Positions 8,561 through 14,348 of a stretch of 14,348 nt of DNA are shown piece after piece; the stretch's first letter is position 1, and every line of letters starts with the position of its first letter. A model generated the notes under the pieces. The model was not told the origin of the DNA, ran no database searches, and saw only the letters and a program-made list of their open reading frames with translations. Where the stretch lies: positions 1 to 14,348 of the forward strand of contig PHCL01000004.1 of NCBI GenBank assembly GCA_002842195.1. Direction: 5' to 3'. The position numbers and the translations under genes were made by a program. This DNA is from Betaproteobacteria bacterium HGW-Betaproteobacteria-20 (lineage in GTDB: Bacteria; Pseudomonadota; Gammaproteobacteria; Burkholderiales; Methylophilaceae).

Positions 8561-8589
8561 ACAAGTACCTATATAAAACAAGTAACTAT
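8561..8589. repeat. Direct repeat of a 12-mer with 17-bp period upstream of the trp leader peptide
   Basis: The word acaagtacctat at 8561-8572 recurs as acaagtaactat at 8578-8589, one mismatch in twelve, on one face of the helix plus about 1.6 turns. A TATATAAA stretch lies between and partly inside them, and the second copy runs into the leader ATG. It could be a regulator site, a chance duplication or part of the promoter. A -10-like TATAAA at 8572-8577 has no good -35. Confidence 0.4.
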
Positions 8590-8644
8590 GATGATTTCTT
8601 TGAATAATAATTTTTTTAGCTGGCGTAGCTCTTGGCGAGTCTAA
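8588..8644 (+). CDS. trpL: Probable trp operon leader peptide
   Basis: An 18-codon frame, MMISLNNNFFSWRSSWRV, ends with TAA 78 bases before trpE. It contains two tryptophans (W12 and W16) in a repeated S-W-R context. That is a high Trp content for such a short peptide, in exactly the position expected for a trp attenuator. Stalling at the Trp codons when charged tRNA-Trp is scarce would control RNA folding downstream. The Shine-Dalgarno sequence is weak (AAGTAA just before the start), and the second ATG could be the real start. No experimental or comparative support is available here, so a chance frame is possible. Confidence 0.65.
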   Translation: MMISLNNNFFSWRSSWRV

Positions 8645-8685
8645 GCCTAATACATGCGTGGTTAAAACATATCGGTTAATACCAC
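8622..8685 (+). promoter_or_regulatory. Probable trp attenuator with alternative RNA pairings
   Basis: Segment A (8622-8631) can pair with B (8637-8647): GGC, one mismatch, TAG, one bulge, CTC, around a TTGGC loop. A contains the first Trp codon (from its second base) and the loop contains most of the second. B (TAAGCC, 8642-8647) can also pair with C (GGTTA, 8660-8664). C, as GTGGTTAA (8658-8665), can pair with D (TTAATACCAC, 8676-8685) with a two-base bulge. The A:B, B:C and C:D pairings are mutually exclusive, as in classical attenuators. A ribosome stalled at Trp would free B to pair with C. However, C:D is not followed by a U-run, so ordinary intrinsic termination is not supported; Rho-dependent or translational control is possible. 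Confidence 0.45.
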
Positions 8686-8722
8686 AAACTATATAAATTA
8701 TTAGAAAGAAAATTGATACATC

Positions 8723-10228
8723 ATGTTTACTACAATCAACAAAACAGAATTTAACGCCTTAGCCGCACAAGGTTACAATCGCATTCCGCTAGTGCTGGAG
8801 ACCTTTGCTGATCTTGATACGCCACTTTCACTTTACCTCAAACTTGCCAACCAGCCGTTTTCTTATTTGCTGGAAAGTGTGCAGGGCGGCGAGCGCTTCG
8901 GGCGTTATTCAATTATAGGCTTACCCGCTAAAACGCGCATCGTGGCTTATAACAACCAGGTACAAGTGCTGGAAAGTAATACAGTTGTTGAATCAGCAGA
9001 CATCAATCCACTGGACTTTGTAAAAAGTTATCAGGCGCGTTTTAAAACGCCGCCTTATGAAGGCCTGCCGCGCTTTACTGGCGGGCTGGCGGGTTATTTT
9101 GGCTACGAAACCGTGCGCTATATTGAAAAACGCTTAAAAGACGTACAAAAACCAGACGCAATTAACACGCCGGATGTATTGCTCATGGTATCGACAGAAA
9201 TTGCCGTAGTGGATAACCTGAGCGGCAAACTGTATTTTATTGTTTATGCTAATCCGGCAGATGAAAATGCTTACGAAAATGCACATGCGCGCTTAGCTGA
9301 ATTACTCAAAATGTTACGCAAAACCGTGGCAATTCCTGAAGCAGTTCCTTCAGAAAATTCCATTGCCAGCTCTGAATTTGGTGAAGATCATTTCAAAGCA
9401 GCAGTAAAGCGTGCACAGCAATATATTTTGGATGGCGACATTATGCAGGTAGTGCTTTCACAACGCATGTCGCAGCAGTTTACCGCGCCGCCGTTAAGCC
9501 TGTACCGCGCACTACGCAGTTTAAATCCATCGCCGTATATGTTTTATTACGATATGGGCGATCATCATGTCGTTGGCGCATCGCCGGAGATTTTAGTACG
9601 GCTTGAAAACGGCATCGTTACGGCACGTCCCATTGCCGGCACGCGCCCACGCGGCAAAACGCGCGAGCAGGACTTAATCCTGGCGGATGAATTATTGGCC
9701 GACCCGAAAGAGCGTGCCGAACATGTGCAATTGATGGATCTAGGTCGCAATGATGTAGGCCGGGTCGCGCAAACAGGTACAGTAAAAGTCACCGATAACA
9801 TGATGATAGAACGTTACTCGCACGTGATGCATATTGTGAGCAATGTTGAAGGCAAACTCAAAGCGGGTATGGATGCGATTGATGTGATTAAAGCAACTTT
9901 CCCGGCCGGCACGGTGAGCGGCGCGCCAAAAGTGCGTGCCATGGAAATTATTGATGAGCTGGAACCGAGCAAACGCGGCATCTACGCAGGCGCAGTAGGT
10001 TATTTAGGTTTTAATGGCGACATGGACGTGGCGATTGCCATCAGAACCGGTGTGATTAAAAATAATAGGCTTTATGTGCAGGCAGGCGCGGGTATCGTGG
10101 CGGATTCTGTTCCACAATCTGAATGGGATGAAACGCAAAATAAAGCCAAAGCGGTATTGCGCGCGGCTGAATTAGTACAAGCTGGGCTAGACTTGACTTT
10201 AGATGTAGCCTCGAAGGTAGGGTATTAA
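8723..10228 (+). CDS. trpE: Anthranilate synthase component I
   Basis: TrpE converts chorismate and ammonia to anthranilate, with the ammonia supplied by TrpG. The 501-residue protein has the Trp feedback motif LLES at 49-52 followed by [14 protein letters not shown], and the second allosteric element NPSPYMFYY at 268-276. The chorismate-binding domain shows [12 protein letters not shown] (237-248), GTRPRG (306-311), [22 protein letters not shown], and [21 protein letters not shown] followed by [25 protein letters not shown]. Full feedback motifs favour TrpE over the related PabB. A leader peptide with two Trp codons precedes it, which supports tryptophan-dependent control. trpG starts one base after the stop. 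Confidence 0.97.
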   Translation: MFTTINKTEFNALAAQGYNRIPLVLETFADLDTPLSLYLKLANQPFSYLLESVQGGERFGRYSIIGLPAKTRIVAYNNQVQVLESNTVVESADINPLDFVKSYQARFKTPPYEGLPRFTGGLAGYFGYETVRYIEKRLKDVQKPDAINTPDVLLMVSTEIAVVDNLSGKLYFIVYANPADENAYENAHARLAELLKMLRKTVAIPEAVPSENSIASSEFGEDHFKAAVKRAQQYILDGDIMQVVLSQRMSQQFTAPPLSLYRALRSLNPSPYMFYYDMGDHHVVGASPEILVRLENGIVTARPIAGTRPRGKTREQDLILADELLADPKERAEHVQLMDLGRNDVGRVAQTGTVKVTDNMMIERYSHVMHIVSNVEGKLKAGMDAIDVIKATFPAGTVSGAPKVRAMEIIDELEPSKRGIYAGAVGYLGFNGDMDVAIAIRTGVIKNNRLYVQAGAGIVADSVPQSEWDETQNKAKAVLRAAELVQAGLDLTLDVASKVGY

Positions 10229-10229
10229 C

Positions 10230-10811
10230 ATGCTACTCATGATAGATAATTACGACTCTTTCACTTATAACCTGGTGCAGTATTTAGGTGAACTGGGGCA
10301 AGACGTGCAGGTATATCGTAATGATGAGATTGACTTAGCCAAGGTTGCATCACTTAAACCCACGCATATCGTGATTTCACCTGGCCCATGTACGCCAAAC
10401 GAAGCGGGTATCAGTGTGCCGCTGATTAAAGCGTTTGCTGGAAAAATTCCATTGCTCGGCGTGTGTTTGGGGCATCAAAGCATAGGTCAGGCTTTTGGCG
10501 GAAAAATTGTGCATGCCAAACAACTGATGCATGGCAAAACTTCGCTGATTCACCATAACAATATCGGCGTGTTCAGCGGTTTGCCTAACCCATATACCGC
10601 TACGCGCTACCATTCATTGGTGATAGAAAAAGAATCTTTGCCCGATTGCCTGGAAATTACCGCCTGGACACAAAATGAGGAAGGTGGGTTTGGTGAGATT
10701 ATGGGGGTGCGCCATAAAACTTTACAGGTCGAAGGCGTGCAGTTTCACCCGGAATCTATCCTGACAGAATACGGCCATGAGTTGCTGGATAACTTCCTGA
10801 AGGCCGACTGA
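10230..10811 (+). CDS. trpG: Anthranilate synthase component II, glutamine amidotransferase
   Basis: TrpG is a class I glutamine amidotransferase that feeds ammonia to TrpE. The 193-residue protein begins [19 protein letters not shown], as is usual in the family. The oxyanion motif [11 protein letters not shown] is at 50-60. The triad is C79 in [15 protein letters not shown] with H173 and E175 in VQFHPES. It may also serve PabB in folate synthesis, as single amidotransferases often do (inference). A GGTAGGG stretch near the end of trpE gives a good ribosome binding site. Its TGA overlaps the trpD ATG in a TGATG junction, which indicates translational coupling. Confidence 0.96.
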   Translation: MLLMIDNYDSFTYNLVQYLGELGQDVQVYRNDEIDLAKVASLKPTHIVISPGPCTPNEAGISVPLIKAFAGKIPLLGVCLGHQSIGQAFGGKIVHAKQLMHGKTSLIHHNNIGVFSGLPNPYTATRYHSLVIEKESLPDCLEITAWTQNEEGGFGEIMGVRHKTLQVEGVQFHPESILTEYGHELLDNFLKAD

Positions 10812-11833
10812 TGGACTTTACTTTCAAAGAAGCCTTGCAAAATCTGCTGGACCGCAAAGATTTTACGCATGCACAAATGCTGCAAATCATGCACATGATG
10901 ATGTCTGGTGAGCTGTCATCTGTGCAAATTGCCAGCCTGCTGTTGGGGCTACGCATGAAAGGTGAAACGGTGGACGAAATTACTGCCGCCGCCGAAGTGA
11001 TGCGCGACCTTTCAACCAAGGTAACGGTTCATGATGCCAGCCACCTGATTGATACCTGCGGTACAGGTGGAGACGGCATTCAAACCTTTAACGTATCTAC
11101 CGTATGCGCTATTGTCGCGGCAGCAGCCGGTGCGCGAGTGGCCAAGCATGGCGGACGCTCGGTGTCATCCACCTGCGGCAGTGCAGATGTGCTGGAAGCA
11201 CTGGGCGTGAATGTCAATTTATCACCAGCACAAGTTGCAAAATGTGTAGATAACATAGGCGTCGGCTTCATGTTTGCGCCTAACCATCACAGTGCCATGA
11301 AGCATGCCGCGCCGGTACGCCGTGAGCTGGGCATACGCACCCTGTTCAACCTGTTAGGCCCAATGACTAATCCAGCTGGCGCCAAACGGCAGGTGATGGG
11401 CGTGTTCCATAAAGACCTGACTATACTGCTGGCGCAAGTACTGCAGCGACTGGGGAGCGAACATGTCATGGTGGTGCATGGTGCTGACGGCATGGATGAA
11501 ATTTCATTTACCGGCGACACGTATGTTGCAGAGTTAAAAAACGGCGCCATCACCGAATACACACTGAACCCTGGCCAGTTTGGCATAAAACTGCATGACT
11601 TAAGTACCATACAAGTGCAAAATGCAGATGAATCAAAAGCCATGATTTTAGATGTGCTGAATGGCAAATCAGGTGCACCGCGAGATATAGTATTACTCAA
11701 TGCAGGGGCTGCAATTTATGTTTCTGACGTTGCGGATAGTTTGCAAAGTGGCATTAACAAAGCGCGCGATGTGATTGATAACGGCCTGGCTTTGGCTAAA
11801 TTAAATGCGCTGAAACAAAATACCGCAACGTAA
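10811..11833 (+). CDS. trpD: Anthranilate phosphoribosyltransferase
   Basis: TrpD transfers phosphoribose from PRPP to anthranilate. The protein is 340 residues, as expected for the stand-alone enzyme. The PRPP-binding motif DTCGTGGDGIQTFNVST is at 81-97. KHGGRSVSSTCGSADVLEALG at 112-132 holds the second glycine-rich loop. Further family sequences are HHSAMKHAAPVRRELGIRTLFNLLGPMTNPA and VMVVHGADGMDEIS. The helical N-terminal domain (1-70) carries the dimer interface. It is coupled to trpG by the TGATG overlap. Only six bases separate its stop from the ATG of the lipoprotein gene, so the two are almost certainly cotranscribed. Confidence 0.97.
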   Translation: MDFTFKEALQNLLDRKDFTHAQMLQIMHMMMSGELSSVQIASLLLGLRMKGETVDEITAAAEVMRDLSTKVTVHDASHLIDTCGTGGDGIQTFNVSTVCAIVAAAAGARVAKHGGRSVSSTCGSADVLEALGVNVNLSPAQVAKCVDNIGVGFMFAPNHHSAMKHAAPVRRELGIRTLFNLLGPMTNPAGAKRQVMGVFHKDLTILLAQVLQRLGSEHVMVVHGADGMDEISFTGDTYVAELKNGAITEYTLNPGQFGIKLHDLSTIQVQNADESKAMILDVLNGKSGAPRDIVLLNAGAAIYVSDVADSLQSGINKARDVIDNGLALAKLNALKQNTAT

Positions 11834-11839
11834 AAATTG

Positions 11840-12283
11840 ATGAAAAAACATTTATTTTTGTTGATTATTTTAGGCTTGCTGGTTGCCTGCAACCAAAATA
11901 CTGCGGACAGTGCAATTGCAAACAGCGCGCCAGACGTCACACAAGCGCAAGACATCAATGCCGCACTTATTCAGGCATTTCAACATAAAAAGAGCCATAT
12001 TTTTGTTGAAGGCAGCGGCATTGTCAAAAAACTATTACCTGATGATAACAAAGGGTCGCGCCATCAAAAATTCCTGGTCACTCTTGCGCCTGAACAGACC
12101 TTGCTGTTTGCACATAACATTGACCTGGCTTCGGTTGTGCCGCTAGCGGTGGGTGATACCATTCAATTCAGGGGTGAATATGTATATAACCCCAAGGGCG
12201 GTGTAATGCACTGGACGCACCGCGACCCGCAGGCAAAAATCAAGGGCGGTTGGATTAAACACAACGGCAGGACTTATCATTAA
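11840..12283 (+). CDS. Small DUF3465-type lipoprotein encoded inside the trp operon
   Basis: The 147-residue product starts with a lipoprotein signal: MKK, a hydrophobic stretch and the lipobox LVAC with C17. The next residue is Asn, not Asp, so an outer-membrane fate is likely. The mature part has a low-complexity linker to about residue 37. A compact domain follows with VEGSGIVKKLLPDDNKGSRHQKFLV, LLFAHNIDLA, VGDTIQFRGEYVYNPKGGVMHWTHRDP and GGWIKHNGRTYH. This pattern matches what I recall of DUF3465, a family of unknown function whose beta-rich look suggests an OB-like fold. An in-frame TTG one codon earlier is rejected in favour of ATG. It lies 6 bases after trpD and 24 before trpC. No link to tryptophan synthesis is evident. 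Confidence 0.82.
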   Translation: MKKHLFLLIILGLLVACNQNTADSAIANSAPDVTQAQDINAALIQAFQHKKSHIFVEGSGIVKKLLPDDNKGSRHQKFLVTLAPEQTLLFAHNIDLASVVPLAVGDTIQFRGEYVYNPKGGVMHWTHRDPQAKIKGGWIKHNGRTYH

Positions 12284-12307
12284 ACAAGACCTTACGGGTA
12301 AAAAAAT

Positions 12308-13096
12308 ATGTCAGATATCTTAAATAAAATTTTAGCCACAAAGCAAGTAGAAATTGCCGCCAGCAAAGCCGCAATAAGTTTGGAGCAACTGCAAAAACAA
12401 ACCGAAGCACAGCCAGAGCCACGTGACTTTGTCGGCAGTATTCATAAAAAAGTGATGGCAAATAAGCCGGCTGTCATTGCTGAAATTAAAAAAGCCAGCC
12501 CGTCAAAAGGCGTTATCCGTGCAGACTTTAATCCGGCAGAAATTGCCAGAAGCTATGAAAAAGCCGGCGCAGCGTGTTTGTCAGTGCTTACTGACGCAGA
12601 GTATTTTCAAGGTAGCGCAGAATATCTAAAACAAGCGCGCGCTGCATGCAAACTGCCCGTGTTACGCAAAGACTTTATCATAGACCCTTACCAGGTATTT
12701 GAAGCACGAGCCATGGGTGCGGATTGTATTTTACTGATTGTAGCCGCGCTTGAACTCAAGCAAATGCTGGCGTTAGAAGAACTGGCGCATGAACTGGGCA
12801 TGGCGGTGCTGGTAGAAGTGCATGATGCAGATGAGTTAGCACTTGCTTTGCAGCTTGATACGCCTTTAATCGGTATCAATAATCGTAATTTACGCACTTT
12901 CGAAGTCACCTTGCAAACTACACTGGACTTATTAAAAGTGCTGCCAGATGACCGCTTCGTGATTACAGAATCAGGCATTTTTACCCCTGAAGACGTAAAG
13001 TTGATGCAAGATAATGACGTGCACGCCTTTCTGGTAGGTGAAGCGTTTATGCGCCAGCCAGACCCAGGCGCGGAGCTGGCACGGGTTTTTGCTTAG
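12308..13096 (+). CDS. trpC: Indole-3-glycerol-phosphate synthase
   Basis: TrpC closes the indole ring of CdRP to give indole-3-glycerol phosphate. The 262-residue TIM barrel matches the monofunctional enzyme; no PRA isomerase (TrpF) domain is fused. Expected catalytic residues are present: E59 and K61 in [12 protein letters not shown]121 in [14 protein letters not shown]170 in [12 protein letters not shown]191 in [12 protein letters not shown], and E221-S222 in ITESGI. The C-terminal phosphate site is [11 protein letters not shown]. It is the last trp gene here, so trpF, trpB and trpA must be elsewhere. Its ribosome binding site is poor. A long inverted repeat follows it. Confidence 0.97.
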   Translation: MSDILNKILATKQVEIAASKAAISLEQLQKQTEAQPEPRDFVGSIHKKVMANKPAVIAEIKKASPSKGVIRADFNPAEIARSYEKAGAACLSVLTDAEYFQGSAEYLKQARAACKLPVLRKDFIIDPYQVFEARAMGADCILLIVAALELKQMLALEELAHELGMAVLVEVHDADELALALQLDTPLIGINNRNLRTFEVTLQTTLDLLKVLPDDRFVITESGIFTPEDVKLMQDNDVHAFLVGEAFMRQPDPGAELARVFA

Positions 13097-13106
13097 ATTT
13101 TAGTTG

Positions 13107-13169
13107 CCCTTCGACAAGCTCAGGGAACGATAATTAATATTCACCACGTCCCCTGAGCTTGTCGAAGGG
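13107..13169. repeat. Inverted repeat with 19-nt arms downstream of trpC
   Basis: The left arm cccttcgacaagctcaggg (13107-13125) and right arm ccctgagcttgtcgaaggg (13151-13169) are perfect complements around a 25-base AT-rich spacer. The word CCTTCGACAAGCTCAGG is, from general knowledge, a widely dispersed extragenic palindromic repeat in proteobacterial genomes. A transcript would form a strong hairpin. It starts 10 bases after the trpC stop, so it may end or protect the trp mRNA. A TTTTT run follows only at 13182-13186, so canonical intrinsic termination is not assured. Confidence 0.9.
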
Positions 13170-13201
13170 GATCGAGATATGTTTTTGAATTAAGGAACTA
13201 A

Positions 13202-14197
<996 letters not shown>

Positions 14198-14224
14198 TAT
14201 TATTAATGCTTCCAGTATTCTTAA

Positions 14225-14348
14225 GGGCACCTCTAAAAGTTCAAGTTTCTATGCTAGGCAAGGCGTGAACAAAAAATAATGAGGCGGTATATATTTGATA
14301 TATAACGAGTTATTTTTTGTGAGCAACGCAGCATGGCGACGGAAATTG
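14225..14348. repeat. Long imperfect hairpin element, cut by the right edge
   Basis: After hemB a nested inverted repeat appears. The core TATATAT-TTG-ATATATA (14288-14304) is flanked by ACAAAAAATAA (14269-14279) and its perfect complement TTATTTTTTGT (14310-14320). Further out, ATGCT near 14251-14255 faces AGCAT at 14330-14334, and CAAGTTTC faces GGAAATTG at the edge. The left end begins gggcacctctaaaag (14225). No coding frame is seen. The structure resembles a MITE-like or other interspersed palindromic element. If so, the missing right end should carry something close to cttttagaggtgccc. Confidence 0.65.

Noticed and set aside
8723..10811. trpE-trpG as pabB-pabA (folate) genes
   Set aside because: The full Trp feedback motifs in TrpE and the direct coupling to trpD and trpC fit tryptophan synthesis. 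A secondary folate role of TrpG remains possible.
11837..11839. TTG start for the lipoprotein one codon before the ATG
   Set aside because: The ATG directly after it gives a standard lipoprotein signal (MKK plus hydrophobic stretch), and the TTG adds only one residue.
13151..13186. Canonical intrinsic terminator for trpC
   Set aside because: The hairpin is strong, but the T-run begins about 12 bases after the stem, too far for a standard Rho-independent terminator. The structure is kept as a repeat instead.

Overview
This window is a chromosomal segment of a proteobacterium, most likely a betaproteobacterium of the Methylophilaceae type (Methylotenera-like). That placement is an inference from gene order (hemA-prfA-prmC followed by metX-metW; rpe-gph-trpEGD-trpC; a Mg-type hemB), protein flavour and moderate GC content. 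No database search was possible. Almost everything is housekeeping metabolism. No CRISPR array, tRNA, rRNA, intact transposase or phage gene was seen.

Layout. (1) 3-1529, plus strand: the 3' part of a cytoplasmic protein with an N-terminal family-specific domain, a TolB-like domain and TPRs. It is cut by the left edge and converges on metW with one base between the stop codons. (2) 1531-6739, minus strand: hemA, prfA, prmC, metX, metW in transcription order. This probable operon links the first committed step of tetrapyrrole synthesis, peptide chain release factor 1 and the methylase that modifies it, and methionine synthesis. A four-unit 17-bp tandem repeat fills the hemA-prfA junction and includes the hemA stop codon. 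(3) 6740-6860: divergent promoter region between hemA and rpe. (4) 6861-8529, plus strand: rpe and gph, separated by a 292-bp non-coding stretch of unknown nature. (5) 8588-13096, plus strand: a probable trp leader peptide (18 residues, two Trp) with mutually exclusive RNA pairings, then trpE, trpG, trpD, a small lipoprotein of the DUF3465 type, and trpC. TrpF, TrpB and TrpA are not here, so the trp pathway is split. (6) 13097-13204: a long inverted repeat with 19-nt arms. (7) 13205-14197: hemB, encoding a magnesium-type porphobilinogen synthase. (8) 14225-14348: a long imperfect hairpin that looks like an interspersed repeat cut by the right edge.

How the genes fit together. TrpE and TrpG form anthranilate synthase, TrpD adds the phosphoribosyl group and TrpC closes the indole ring. 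The leader peptide would tie their expression to charged tRNA-Trp. HemA makes glutamate-1-semialdehyde and HemB acts two steps later, so two haem enzymes sit in separate transcription units of the same neighbourhood. PrmC methylates the GGQ glutamine of the release factor encoded just before it. MetX and MetW act together on homoserine.

The items most worth a second look are the trp leader/attenuator without a clear U-tract, the lipoprotein gene inside the trp operon, the 17-bp tandem repeat at the hemA stop, and the truncated hairpin element at the right end. I found no convincing wholly new multi-gene system.
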